The position numbers and the translations under genes were made by a program. From Pedobacter helvus (GTDB lineage: Bacteria; Bacteroidota; Bacteroidia; Sphingobacteriales; Sphingobacteriaceae), in contig NZ_SRMP01000001.1 of assembly GCF_005925325.1 (NCBI RefSeq), positions 868,001 through 932,000 of the forward strand: a DNA stretch of 64,000 bases, in the 5' to 3' direction. The notes beneath the pieces were generated by a model that was not told the origin of the DNA, searched no databases, and was given only the letters and a program-made list of their open reading frames with translations. Positions 33,411 through 42,745 of the stretch are shown here, one piece after another (position 1 is the stretch's first letter; each line of letters begins with the position of its first letter).

Positions 33411-34460
33411 ATGAGATTAACAAAGATTGTAGGAATGGTTTTGCTAGCTGGTATTTCTATCGGCTCGCTTACTAGTTGTAACTCTGACGCAAAAGAAAAA
33501 AAGGACGGCAAAGGTGCAAAAACGACTGATTCTACGGAACAAGTAACAGAGGAAGAAGTTAATCTTAGAACTCCAGTAGATACAGCTAAATATAATGAAT
33601 TGGTAAAAGCCAATGCAAATGGCGATACAACAGGCAAATGGCCGGTTAAAAACCATCCAATTCCTCTTGATGGCGCTATACTCCCGTTTAAACGTATTGT
33701 TTGCTACTACGGTAACCTGTATTCTAAAAAGATGGGCGCTTTAGGTGAATACGAACCTAAAACCATGTTAAGCATGTTAGATAAAGAGGTAGCTAAATGG
33801 GAAAAAGCTGATCCTACTACGCCGGTACAACCTGCCTTACACTACATTGCTGTAGTAGCCGCTGGTGACCCTGGCAAGGATGGCAAGTACCGTAACCGTA
33901 TGCCATTTAAACATATTGATTCGGTTTTGGCTATTTCTAAAATGCGCAAAAACATGATCGTATTTTTAGATATCCAAGTAGCATTAAGTACTATCCAAGC
34001 AGAATTACCACTTTTAGAAAAATACTTAATGATGCCTAACGTTCACTTAGGAATTGATCCAGAGTTTTCTATGAAAGGTGGTGTATTACCTGGAAGAAAA
34101 ATTGGAACTTACGATGCAAGTGAGATCAATTACGTTTCTGGCTATTTAGCTGATCTGGTAAAGAAACACAATTTACCTCCAAAAGTATTTGTTGTACACC
34201 GTTTTACCAAGAAAATGGTAACTAACTCACAAAACATCAAATTACGTCCAGAGGTACAAGTAGTAATGCACATGGATGGATGGGGCGAACCTGATTTGAA
34301 ACTAGGTACATACCGCCACTTTATTTATGGTGAGCCAGTTCAGTTCACTGGATTTAAGTTATTCTATAAAAACGATTTGAAGAAAGCACCTAATAGGTTA
34401 ATGACGCCAGAAGAACTGGTGAAGTTGAAACCGAGACCAATCTACATACAATATCAATAG
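33411..34460 (+). CDS. Lipoprotein of unknown function
   Basis: A 349-aa protein with a lipoprotein signal (lipobox LTSC after a hydrophobic run; Cys near residue 23) and a long polar, K/E/T-rich linker to about residue 75. The folded part (about 85-349) has ordered blocks such as FKRIVCYYGNLYSKKMGALGEY, MIVFLDIQVALSTIQAELPLLEKYL, HLGIDPEFSMKGG and VVHRFTKKMV. The acidic and aromatic residues and alternating strand-helix pattern would suit a TIM-barrel hydrolase, but I do not recognise the family. It is expressed alone between a strong promoter and a strong terminator. Confidence 0.75.
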   Translation: MRLTKIVGMVLLAGISIGSLTSCNSDAKEKKDGKGAKTTDSTEQVTEEEVNLRTPVDTAKYNELVKANANGDTTGKWPVKNHPIPLDGAILPFKRIVCYYGNLYSKKMGALGEYEPKTMLSMLDKEVAKWEKADPTTPVQPALHYIAVVAAGDPGKDGKYRNRMPFKHIDSVLAISKMRKNMIVFLDIQVALSTIQAELPLLEKYLMMPNVHLGIDPEFSMKGGVLPGRKIGTYDASEINYVSGYLADLVKKHNLPPKVFVVHRFTKKMVTNSQNIKLRPEVQVVMHMDGWGEPDLKLGTYRHFIYGEPVQFTGFKLFYKNDLKKAPNRLMTPEELVKLKPRPIYIQYQ

Positions 34461-34475
34461 GTGGGATTCATCTTT

Positions 34476-34515
34476 TAAAAAAGGGTGCTGAAAATATTTT
34501 CAGCACCTTTTTTTT
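34476..34515 (+). terminator. Strong terminator after the lipoprotein gene
   Basis: A long near-perfect hairpin GGTGCTGAAAA/TTTTCAGCACC (34484-34507), flanked by A residues before and a run of eight or more T residues after. It lies 25 bp after the stop. Confidence 0.85.
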
Positions 34516-34611
34516 ATTTCACTCTTAAATCCCCTAATTTCAATTACTACCAATATAACTAACGCTACAGCCCATCGTTTAAGTTATGTTTCTTATTCTA
34601 ACTTAACTGAC

Positions 34612-34710
34612 CTTGAAGGTAAATTCAGGGTGACGCTTATACGCAACTCCGTCATGCTGAATTCATTTCAGCATCTGTATAAAAGATTTTGAAATAAATT
34701 CAAGATGACG
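34612..34710. repeat. GTCAT-ended inverted repeat without a gene
   Basis: CGTCATGCTGAATTCATTTC (from 34650) and the arm 34690-34710 agree at 18 of 21 positions when one is inverted, with a 19-nt spacer. A third, degenerate arm (AAATTCAGGGTGACG) ends at 34635. The left arm also folds on itself (TGCTGAATTCATTTCAGCA). No ORF is present in the 34516-34734 gap. Confidence 0.65.
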
Positions 34711-34734
34711 CAAATATGCAAAGAAAGGAAAAAA

Positions 34735-35811
34735 CTAAAAAGTCAACAGCGCATGCTGACTAGCGGTATGTAAATCTCTCCAAACTCTATTCAACTCTGT
34801 TTCTCTTTTAGCGGCTTCTAAACCTGCATACGGATATAAAGTGTCTACTACCCTCCTCGACTGATGTGCCAACTCTCTACTTAGCCTACTTACCTCTTTG
34901 AGTAAAGCTCCATCAATAACCGTATCATTAATCAATTGATACCAAGACGTATCAAAAGCTTCATAAAAATGCTCACGAATGGTTGTTAATGTGTGTTTAC
35001 ATTTAGCCAATTCATCCTCAAAAAACGAAACTTGCGCTGATGTATATCTTTTAAATCCAGAACGATTGAAGAAACTGTCGTTTACTAAATCTAAAAATCT
35101 TCGAGCCATCCCTAAACTGTTAACTGCTAAAGTAGTTTCCGCCAGCTGTAAAAATGGATAATCAAAGCCTTCATCTGCCACTTTTGGCTCATTAATTTTA
35201 AAAGAACGATTAGCAGGAACTTCCAAATCGCGTACATCAAAAGCATGACTGCCCGTAGCTACCAAACCGAAATAAGACCAACCCGATTGGATTTCTACTT
35301 CGTCTCTTTTCAAGATAAATGATTTGATAACTTGATTTCCTTCCTCATCTAAAATATCACTACCGTTTTTATCCTGCAAAACACAATTTGCAGTAAAAAT
35401 CGTAGCATGTAAAGCTCCACTGGCATACTTCCAATGTCCGCTGATACGATAACCTCTTTCGGTTTGTTGAGCCGTTCCTCCAACCGCTCCACTACCAGCA
35501 AAACAAGCTTTTCTATCTGCAAAAATCTCCTCAGCCAATACTGGATCTAAAAAACCTGCAAACCAACCTGCACCGCTACATAAAGTGACAGTCCAAGCTG
35601 TACTTCCATCTACGTAAGCCAAATCTTCCTCTATTCTTAAAATTTCTGGCAATTTCTTCCCAGGACCACCATAAGCTACCGGCACATAAAGCTTAAACCA
35701 TTCTTCCTGATAAGCAATTTCTAAAACATCAGGATGTAATTCTCCTAAAGCTTCGGATTGAGGCGCTAAGTTTAAGATAGCTTCCTGCCAAGTTTGTGTA
35801 AGTTGTTCCAT
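34735..35811 (-). CDS. Acyl-CoA dehydrogenase-family flavoprotein
   Basis: A 358-aa protein with the acyl-CoA dehydrogenase fold. The N-terminal helical part has YVPVAYGGPGKKLPEILRIEEDLAYVDGSTAWTVTLCSG (about 38-76). The middle beta domain has GYRISGHWKYASGALHATIF. The C-terminal four-helix domain ends LNRVWRDLHTASQHALL. The R-D-x-HTASQHALL ending and short length are closer to flavin-dependent monooxygenase/DszC-like members than to true fatty acyl-CoA dehydrogenases. Substrate unknown. A 17-mer shared with the murC leader lies just before its start. Confidence 0.82.
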   Translation of the reverse strand: MEQLTQTWQEAILNLAPQSEALGELHPDVLEIAYQEEWFKLYVPVAYGGPGKKLPEILRIEEDLAYVDGSTAWTVTLCSGAGWFAGFLDPVLAEEIFADRKACFAGSGAVGGTAQQTERGYRISGHWKYASGALHATIFTANCVLQDKNGSDILDEEGNQVIKSFILKRDEVEIQSGWSYFGLVATGSHAFDVRDLEVPANRSFKINEPKVADEGFDYPFLQLAETTLAVNSLGMARRFLDLVNDSFFNRSGFKRYTSAQVSFFEDELAKCKHTLTTIREHFYEAFDTSWYQLINDTVIDGALLKEVSRLSRELAHQSRRVVDTLYPYAGLEAAKRETELNRVWRDLHTASQHALLTF

Positions 35812-35820
35812 GTTTAATTA

Positions 35821-35837
35821 GATATGAGTATTGAGAT
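35821..35837. repeat. 17-mer shared with the murC leader
   Basis: GATATGAGTATTGAGAT occurs here and exactly again at 54681-54697. Both copies lie within about 35 bp upstream of a minus-strand start codon. A permuted form lies before hemB (16971-16986). Confidence 0.55.
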
Positions 35838-35949
35838 ACGAGATGTGTGATTACCAACCACCACCCGGTTCTTGGTATTTTTGTTGTTGGATTGAAAAGT
35901 TGGAATGTTGTAAAGTAGATTAACCGTTTAATTGGTTAATTGAAAACTG

Positions 35950-36579
35950 TTAGCTGGAAACTGCCAATTGCTTTTTATAGATTTTCTTCCAATCAAAATA
36001 ACCGAAAATGGCTACGATAAATAGGAATAGAGTTAGCAAAGCGAACATAACGAAGTTTTTGTGCCACATTAGTGGGATAGCTACAATATTCGATACGTTC
36101 AAAAAAATCCAGTTTTCTATTTTACGACGAGCCAAAAGCCACATCCCCGCCCATGCCACTGAAGAAACAAAAGCGTCTAAAATGGGCACATCTGAGTCGG
36201 TGAAGTTTACTAAAGCAAAATATAAGATAAAGTATCCACCGATAGCGATAGCGAAAGCAATTTGCAGTTCTTGTTTGGTAGTCCAACTTACTTGTACCAC
36301 TTCTTTCCTCGCCTTGCGTTTAGACCAAATGATCCAGCCGTAAACACTCATTACCAAATAGTAAGTACTTAGTAGACTCTCTGCATACAGCTTGGCATTA
36401 AGCTTTAAATACAAGCCCAATACAATTCCAATGATACCAGCCGGATAAAGTAAAATGTTGTTGCGTTTGGCCAACAACACCTCTGTAACACCAAATGCCA
36501 CGGCAAACCATTCTAAATAGCCCGTTTCTTTAACTTGATCTACGAATAAACGTAGGTATTCCTGAATTTCCATTCTCAA
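35950..36579 (-). CDS. pnuT: PnuC-family transporter, probably for thiamine (PnuT)
   Basis: Inner-membrane transporter of 209 aa with about seven hydrophobic segments. The PnuC family pattern is clear: YLEWFAVAFGVTEVLLAKRNNILLYPAGIIGI near the N-terminus, YGWIIWSKRK in the middle, and VAWAGMWLLARRKIENWIFLNVSNIVAIPLMW near 140-172. PnuC proteins carry nicotinamide riboside. This one lies directly behind a TPP riboswitch, which in this phylum marks the thiamine-transporting PnuT branch. Substrate is therefore inferred from regulation. Confidence 0.85.
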   Translation of the reverse strand: MRMEIQEYLRLFVDQVKETGYLEWFAVAFGVTEVLLAKRNNILLYPAGIIGIVLGLYLKLNAKLYAESLLSTYYLVMSVYGWIIWSKRKARKEVVQVSWTTKQELQIAFAIAIGGYFILYFALVNFTDSDVPILDAFVSSVAWAGMWLLARRKIENWIFLNVSNIVAIPLMWHKNFVMFALLTLFLFIVAIFGYFDWKKIYKKQLAVSS

Positions 36580-36660
36580 TATTTTGCCAAACGGCGATAA
36601 AAAAATAATTGAAAACTGCTTTCAGGGCGAAACAGTAATTGGCTTAAACCTCTAATTAAA

Positions 36661-36818
36661 TCCCTACGTCGGTATTATCCGCATCAGGTGCGTTCGGAGG
36701 TTTAAGGTTTAGGATATAAGGTATAGGGTAATCCTACACCTTAAGCCTTTCAGCTTAAACCTCAAACTGGGTATAATCTCAGCCTGCTAAAATTGGGTAT
36801 TTAACAAGCACCCCTTTG
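36661..36818 (-). promoter_or_regulatory. TPP (thi-box) riboswitch
   Basis: Read on the minus strand it starts near AAAGGGGTGCTT (36807-36818), then CTGAGATTATACCC (36769-36782), and ends CCTGATGCGG...TACCGACGTAGGGA (36661-36674 and just above). These are the conserved TPP-binding segments. The variable P3 arm is long: a perfect 10-bp stem (36697-36706 with 36754-36763) holds a further hairpin of about 45 nt. It precedes the pnuC-type gene by about 80 nt. Confidence 0.92.
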
Positions 36819-36838
36819 AGTTGAGCAAATATAGTATT

Positions 36839-37315
36839 TTAATGATATACTTTCTTATCTAACTTAATCATCAAGCTTCCTAAACTCTCTCTTTCTCCCG
36901 TTGCCTGAGCTAGTAATTTAACAACCGCCTGTTCCGCTGTTTCTATATCGATTACAGCAGGATTGTATGTAGAATTTGTTACAGTAATATAAATCTGATA
37001 AATAAACTTCCCAGATTTCTGTTTTTTTAGCAATGAAGAATAGTCTAACTTTTCTAGCGCACTCAGACCGCTGAAAAAACGTTGAAACTCATAATTATTA
37101 AACTCATATTTTAATAACTGCTTTCCCTTAACGATATCTACATCTACTAGCAAAGCAGTAGCGTAAACCGCTGTAGAATCCTTTATTTTATCGTTTTGAA
37201 GATTTTTAGAAATTAACTGCCCAACAGCGCTACGTAATTTTGCTGCATTTTGTTGTGCATTAGCAGATAAAAAGCATAAGCTTAGCAGCAACGAGCAAAT
37301 CAACTTTCCAAACAT
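36839..37315 (-). CDS. Exported protein of unknown function
   Basis: A 158-aa protein with a Sec signal peptide (MFGKLICSLLLSLCFLSANAQ). The mature part is mixed alpha/beta with TAVYATALLVDVDIVKGKQLLKYEFNNYE and KFIYQIYITVTNSTYNPAVIDIETAEQAVVKLL. I do not recognise the family. It starts 6 bp after the topoisomerase stop and is probably co-transcribed with it, but no functional link is evident. The TPP riboswitch begins about 20 bp downstream. Confidence 0.7.
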   Translation of the reverse strand: MFGKLICSLLLSLCFLSANAQQNAAKLRSAVGQLISKNLQNDKIKDSTAVYATALLVDVDIVKGKQLLKYEFNNYEFQRFFSGLSALEKLDYSSLLKKQKSGKFIYQIYITVTNSTYNPAVIDIETAEQAVVKLLAQATGERESLGSLMIKLDKKVYH

Positions 37316-37321
37316 ACTATC

Positions 37322-40234
37322 TTAAAACAACGAACCCTGCCCCTTATCATCTATCTTAATATCTCCAGGATTGGTAATCTCGAACGAGATCTTCTTCTTT
37401 TGAACAACTGGTTGTTCAGGTTTTTCATTAGCGTTCGCTTCAGTTTTAACTTCTTCCTTCTTAGGTTCATCTATAATTAATGGTTTAGCAGCAGATTTGA
37501 AAGAAGGTTTTGCTTTTTTCGGCTCTTCAACAGCTTCAAAAGTAGGACTTTCTTGGTTAGGTTCTGGAGCTATACCATCTACATGAATTTCATTCACTGT
37601 TTCAACGTCGCCATCATCGCCCTCTACAGTTGACGGATCGGTATGAACCTCTGTCACTTCAAAATGCGATTCTTCCAGATGGTCTATGCCTATTTCCAGT
37701 TCAGCATCAATTAAAGCAACTTGCTTAACCGTATGTGGCGTTAACCGATTTCCATTAGCTTTCCAACCTTTCACATCGATCAAACTCGTCAATTCTAATT
37801 CTAAGGTTTCCGGAATTTTAGTTTTACCTTTTTCTACATCAACAGTTAGCTTCGCATCTTGCTTACCGGTAATGAAAATCATTTTTGATCCGTTCTCTTC
37901 ACTAATAAAACTCACTACCTTCCCTACAGGCTGTGCTTCAAATACGAAACGTTTAACGAAATAGTTCTTCGCCTTACCATCGTAATGCACCACACCATAA
38001 ACGTGTTCTGGATTGAATTTCTGCATCAAGACAATGCCCGGATCAAAGTGGTTGCTCAACTCGAAAGTACTTAGCTCATAAGTTCCATTCTCGTAAACTT
38101 GCAAGATCTTATCGTCACCATCAAACTCACCCAAATATTTTCCTCTTCCGTCTACATTTAAACGTTTTAAGATATCATCATACCAAATTTTGATACCTGC
38201 CAAAGTAGAAATACCTTTAGTTTTTAACAGAACTTTTTTAATTGGGAACTTCACTACAATATTTCCCATCGAGCTACGGCCCTTAATGGCAATATTGGTA
38301 AAATCGATATCAATAGCAAGCTTCTTTAACTTAGAATGAGGCTTCAGTTGTACAGAAACCACCTCCGCCTCGCCATTCGGATTAGCAGTAAAGTATAGGC
38401 ATTTTGAACCTTTACTTCCTTTGGTTAAATCATATTCTTTATCGCGGGTAACACCCAATACAGAGAAACGCTTGATGTAACTGATACCGCTAGCACCATC
38501 TTTATAAATCATGTTATAAACGGTACGTTCATCGCCCTTTTTAAAAACCTGAGCATGGATAATGTGCTTACCTACAAAGGTTTTATCTGCTACTTTGGTT
38601 ACGATAAAACGACCATCCTCACGAAAAACGATGATTTCATCGATATCTGAACAATCTCCAACAAACTCGTCTTTCTTTAAACCTGTCCCAATAAAACCAT
38701 CTTCACGGTTCATGTACAGTTTCACATTGGCCAAAGCAACTTTAGCAGCCTCTACCCTATCAAATAGCCTGATCTCGGTTTTACGCTCACGTCCTTTACC
38801 ATATTTTGCCTTAATTTTCTCAAACCAAGATATGGTATAATCCGTTAAATGACGCAAATGCCCTCTAACAGTTTTCATCTCATCTTCTAGAGCCTTCATC
38901 ATTTCATCCGCTTTTTTCACATCAAAACGAGTGATGCTACTCATTGGCTTATCGATTAGCTTTTTGAAATCCTCAGGTTGTATTTCGCGGTACAAAGAAG
39001 CTTTGAAAGGGTCGAATAAACGATGTAACACTTGCACCACAGTGTCAAAATCTCCAGAATTTTCGTATTCCGAATTTTTGTACATCCCTTCTTGAATAAA
39101 AATCTTCAACAATGAGCTAAAGAATACACGCTCTTGCAATTCATGCAAACGGATTTCCAGCTCTTGCTTTAATAAGGATTTAGTAAACTTCGTATTTTGT
39201 TCAAGAATATCGTTTACGCTTAGGAAATGAGGTTTATCATCCTTAATTACGCAGGTATTTGGAGAAATAGAAACCTCGCAATTGGTAAATGCATAAAGTG
39301 CATCAATGGTTACATCTGGAGAAATACCTGGGGCCAAATGCACTACAATTTCTACATTTGCGGCGGTATTATCTTCAATTTTCTTGATTTTGATTTTGCC
39401 CTTGTCATTTGCAGACAACACACTATCAATTAAAGAGCCTGTAGTTGTACTGTATGGAATTTCGGTAATCACCAAGGTCTTTTTATCGCGTTCGGTAATT
39501 TTAGCACGTACTCTAATTTTACCGCCACGCTGACCTTCGTTATAGTTCGAAAAATCGGCCATACCACCCGTAAAAAAGTCGGGCAGAATGTTTGGTCTAT
39601 TGCCTCTCAGCACTTCAATAGAGGCATCTAACAACTCGTTAAAGTTGTGAGGCATAATCTTGGTGGCCAAACCAACGGCAATTCCTTCTGCTCCCTGCGC
39701 TAATAACAAAGGAAACTTTACAGGCAATGTTAGCGGCTCGTTATTACGTCCATCATAACTTAACGACCAAACTGTAGTATCTGCATTAAAAACTACATCG
39801 TTGGCAAATTTCGATAAACGAGCCTCGATGTAACGTGGCGCAGCGGCACTATCGCCAGTAATTGGATCTCCCCAGTTACCTTGGCAGTCGATCAATAAAT
39901 CTTTCTGACCAATTTGCACCATCGCATCCCCAATAGAGGCATCCCCATGCGGATGGTACTTCATTGTATTTCCGATAACGTTGGCTGCTTTGTTGAAACG
40001 TCCATCGTCCATTTCCTTCAGCGAGTGCATGATACGACGCTGCACTGGCTTAAAACCATCGTTAATATGCGGTACCGCCCTATCTAGAATTACATACGAA
40101 GCATAATCTAAAAACCAATTTTCGTACAGACCATTGATCGGAATAACTGTGTGCTTTTGTTCTTCAACACGGCCTTCGCTATCTCGTTCTTCAGGCAAAT
40201 TAGTTTCGTTTAAATCGTCCAGTTCTTCACTCAT
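37322..40234 (-). CDS. parC: DNA topoisomerase IV subunit A
   Basis: Type IIA topoisomerase subunit that cuts and rejoins DNA, needed for chromosome decatenation. It has 970 aa. The catalytic tyrosine is Y135 in AAPRYIEARL, with the winged-helix region FKPVQRRIMHSL (61-72) and HPHGDASIGDAMV before it. The C-terminal beta-pinwheel covers about 500-800. The last 170 residues are an acidic and lysine-rich low-complexity tail, ending in a conserved-looking EITNPGDIKIDDKGQGSLF. GyrA and ParC are hard to part; the absence of a clear GyrA box favours ParC. ParE is not in the window. Confidence 0.88.
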   Translation of the reverse strand: MSEELDDLNETNLPEERDSEGRVEEQKHTVIPINGLYENWFLDYASYVILDRAVPHINDGFKPVQRRIMHSLKEMDDGRFNKAANVIGNTMKYHPHGDASIGDAMVQIGQKDLLIDCQGNWGDPITGDSAAAPRYIEARLSKFANDVVFNADTTVWSLSYDGRNNEPLTLPVKFPLLLAQGAEGIAVGLATKIMPHNFNELLDASIEVLRGNRPNILPDFFTGGMADFSNYNEGQRGGKIRVRAKITERDKKTLVITEIPYSTTTGSLIDSVLSANDKGKIKIKKIEDNTAANVEIVVHLAPGISPDVTIDALYAFTNCEVSISPNTCVIKDDKPHFLSVNDILEQNTKFTKSLLKQELEIRLHELQERVFFSSLLKIFIQEGMYKNSEYENSGDFDTVVQVLHRLFDPFKASLYREIQPEDFKKLIDKPMSSITRFDVKKADEMMKALEDEMKTVRGHLRHLTDYTISWFEKIKAKYGKGRERKTEIRLFDRVEAAKVALANVKLYMNREDGFIGTGLKKDEFVGDCSDIDEIIVFREDGRFIVTKVADKTFVGKHIIHAQVFKKGDERTVYNMIYKDGASGISYIKRFSVLGVTRDKEYDLTKGSKGSKCLYFTANPNGEAEVVSVQLKPHSKLKKLAIDIDFTNIAIKGRSSMGNIVVKFPIKKVLLKTKGISTLAGIKIWYDDILKRLNVDGRGKYLGEFDGDDKILQVYENGTYELSTFELSNHFDPGIVLMQKFNPEHVYGVVHYDGKAKNYFVKRFVFEAQPVGKVVSFISEENGSKMIFITGKQDAKLTVDVEKGKTKIPETLELELTSLIDVKGWKANGNRLTPHTVKQVALIDAELEIGIDHLEESHFEVTEVHTDPSTVEGDDGDVETVNEIHVDGIAPEPNQESPTFEAVEEPKKAKPSFKSAAKPLIIDEPKKEEVKTEANANEKPEQPVVQKKKISFEITNPGDIKIDDKGQGSLF

Positions 40235-40427
40235 GTGCTAAAAAAAGTTTTTGGGATGCGTAAATATAAGATTTGATGCCCATTTTTAAGCGAGAAGTTT
40301 TTAACAATTATGGGTAAAACTTTGGTTTACAGCAGTTGTGACAATTAAAAAGCAAAAATCGCTTTTTGTAATCTCACTATTTAAAAGCTTTTAGAAAAAT
40401 CATCTGCATTGAAAGCCTTTAAGCCAT

Positions 40428-41285
40428 TCAATTATCTTCTTCTTTAAATTGAGAAGGCGTCATTCCGGTTAACGTCTTGAAGAACTTCGTAAAATTGGCA
40501 TGGTCATAAAAATTCAGATCGTAGATGATATCTTTCAAAAGCATATCCGAACCTTTTAATAGCCGTTTTGCCTCTAACAAGACCCTATCTTTTATGATTG
40601 ACGAAGCTGTAGTTCCTAAGTTCTTTTGGCATATCACATTGAGGTAATTTGCCGAAATATTTAATTGGTTAGCATAAAAAGAGACTGATCTTTCTGTTTT
40701 ATAGTTTACTTCAACGAGGTTTAAAAAGCTAGTTACAAAATTATTGGAATGAAAATTTTCGACATCTTCAAAACTTCGTTCAATAGCTTGGCTAACCAAC
40801 AATCCGATTATTCTATTTCTTGTTTGGATAAGCTCCCAGAAAACATAATTGAGATTTGCTAACTCAGATTTTATGGTCTTAAACTCATACAGCAATTTTT
40901 CTCCGATTTCATTGGATACTTCAAAAACTGGATGGTTTTGATAGTAAACGTTCGAATACTTCAACGATGGCCAAAATTTTTGAAACCATTTTCTGCTCAT
41001 CATCAACTGATATCCTAAAGTTCCGTCTCTAAGCTCCCATTGATGTACTTGATTAGGGAAAAGTAAATGAACTTGCCTGTCGGAAACTTGATACTTTTTA
41101 AAGTCAATCCAATGCTCACCCTGTCCCTTTTCAAAATAAATAATGATAAAGAAATCGTGCTTATGAGGTTTTGAAATGATATTTCCCCCTTTAAGTTCAT
41201 GAAATAACAATTCGCACTCTTTTGAGGGATGCAAACTAAATTCATGCATATTGAGCACTGGAAAATGATCGGAACTTAGCGACAT
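40428..41285 (-). CDS. AraC-family transcriptional regulator
   Basis: A 285-aa regulator. The N-terminal cupin-like sensing domain (about 1-140) contains SKPHKHDFFIIIYFEKGQGEHWIDF. The C-terminal DNA-binding domain (about 185-285) has two helix-turn-helix motifs, ISANYLNVICQKNLGTTASSII and LKDIIYDLNFYDHANFTKFFKTLTGMTPSQFKEE, the latter the AraC signature. It lies 101 bp downstream of the amidohydrolase gene in the same direction. A triple direct repeat upstream of that gene is its likely operator. Confidence 0.92.
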   Translation of the reverse strand: MSLSSDHFPVLNMHEFSLHPSKECELLFHELKGGNIISKPHKHDFFIIIYFEKGQGEHWIDFKKYQVSDRQVHLLFPNQVHQWELRDGTLGYQLMMSRKWFQKFWPSLKYSNVYYQNHPVFEVSNEIGEKLLYEFKTIKSELANLNYVFWELIQTRNRIIGLLVSQAIERSFEDVENFHSNNFVTSFLNLVEVNYKTERSVSFYANQLNISANYLNVICQKNLGTTASSIIKDRVLLEAKRLLKGSDMLLKDIIYDLNFYDHANFTKFFKTLTGMTPSQFKEEDN

Positions 41286-41386
41286 GTTTATTTCAATTTT
41301 GCTAAATTAACAAAAACGAAATACATGGCTAATGAATAAACCAGCTTAGGAAGATAGTTTCTATATCTGTTGTTAGGATTACTCCA

Positions 41387-42715
41387 TTAAAACAACATAT
41401 TTCCCTCGTAGATCAATGATTTTACATCCGAAATTCTGGCAACTGCCTCCGCCGAACAGCTGGCGTCCAAAAAAGCTAAATTCGCCTGATCACCAACTTT
41501 AGGCCACTGTTGTTCGCCTTTGCTGTTGAGCGGCAGCACATTGGCTGTAGCCAAACCTAGCATTCTCGAAAGCTCAAATTCGCCCACCTGGCCGTAAACC
41601 TGTGCGGCTAAGCTGGCCTTTTGCAAAACACTGCCAGTACCAAAAGTATTCCAATGGTCTACAATGCTATCATTACCTGTTAAAACTTCTACGTTCATCG
41701 CCAATAGCGCAGGAATTGGCATTAAATTACCTAATGGGATGGTAGAAACTATCCCTATTTTGGCTTCTGCCAACCTTTTAATCATCTCCGTTAACCTGCC
41801 TTTTTCAGCTCTCGACAATGCAAAAGCGTGACTAATATAGGTTTTTCCCTTTAAAACCGGGTTTTCATTTACTTTATCAATTAGATACTCAATGGTTTTC
41901 CAACCCGACTCTCCACTTTCATGCAAATGAATATCTATTCCTTTCTGATGATCTAAAGCCAGTTGCACGGTAAAGTCCATCGTTTTCTCTATAGCACCAT
42001 CTACAGTAAATGGATCAAGTCCACCAATAAAATCGATATCACTTTGTGCTGCCTCCTTCATGTAAGCAGCAGAATTGGTATAAAAAACACCATGCTGAGG
42101 AAAAGCAACCAGTTCGGCGCCAAAACTTTTCTTTTTATTATCTAATGCAATTTGTAGGTTTTTCAGAGAACTTAGTTTAGATGTTGGCTCAATATTAACA
42201 TGGCTACGGGCAAAAGTAGTTCCTTTAGATTGCAGTAATTCGATGAGTTTTTCTGCCTTGTAAGTAGAATTCTTCAGCATTTCTGGCAACATCTGCTGCT
42301 CCAGCGCAATCATCCCCTTAACACCGCCACCGCCTCTTCTAACCGCCTGCCATTTATCACCATAAAAAGTTTTGTCTAAATGGATATGCATATCTTTAAA
42401 GGAAGGTAGCATCAAATATCCTTTGGCGTCAACTGCATTTTTTAACTGAGGTTGATTAGCAGAAATTTTCGTGATCTTGCCCTTCTCAATTTCGATAGTA
42501 AACAAATTTGTTTTAGTGCTGGTTACCGAACCGCTCTGATTGTATTCAAATCCAGTTTCTAAACGAACATTTTTTAATATCAATTTTGCTCCCTCAGCCA
42601 TATTTACATCAGAAACACCATTTGCAGCCGAAGCCGCATCGGCACCTAATACAGCTAATCCAGCCATAGCAAAGGCAGAATTTCTTAAAAAACTCTTTCT
42701 AGACATTGCATCCAT
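41387..42715 (-). CDS. Amidohydrolase, cytosine deaminase-like, exported
   Basis: A 442-aa metal-dependent hydrolase of the cytosine deaminase/CodA group. Metal and catalytic motifs in order are HIHLDKT (about 108-114), HLHESGESG (about 269-277), the SHAFALS block (about 297-303) and GNDSIVDHW (about 350-358). An N-terminal segment (SRKSFLRNSAFAMAGLAVLGADAASA) looks like an export signal, but with Arg-Lys rather than Arg-Arg. Substrate is unknown; a cyclic amide or amine of a nucleobase type is likely. Confidence 0.82.
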   Translation of the reverse strand: MDAMSRKSFLRNSAFAMAGLAVLGADAASAANGVSDVNMAEGAKLILKNVRLETGFEYNQSGSVTSTKTNLFTIEIEKGKITKISANQPQLKNAVDAKGYLMLPSFKDMHIHLDKTFYGDKWQAVRRGGGGVKGMIALEQQMLPEMLKNSTYKAEKLIELLQSKGTTFARSHVNIEPTSKLSSLKNLQIALDNKKKSFGAELVAFPQHGVFYTNSAAYMKEAAQSDIDFIGGLDPFTVDGAIEKTMDFTVQLALDHQKGIDIHLHESGESGWKTIEYLIDKVNENPVLKGKTYISHAFALSRAEKGRLTEMIKRLAEAKIGIVSTIPLGNLMPIPALLAMNVEVLTGNDSIVDHWNTFGTGSVLQKASLAAQVYGQVGEFELSRMLGLATANVLPLNSKGEQQWPKVGDQANLAFLDASCSAEAVARISDVKSLIYEGNMLF

Positions 42716-42745
42716 AACTAAAAATTTGAAACAAAGTTAAGTTCA

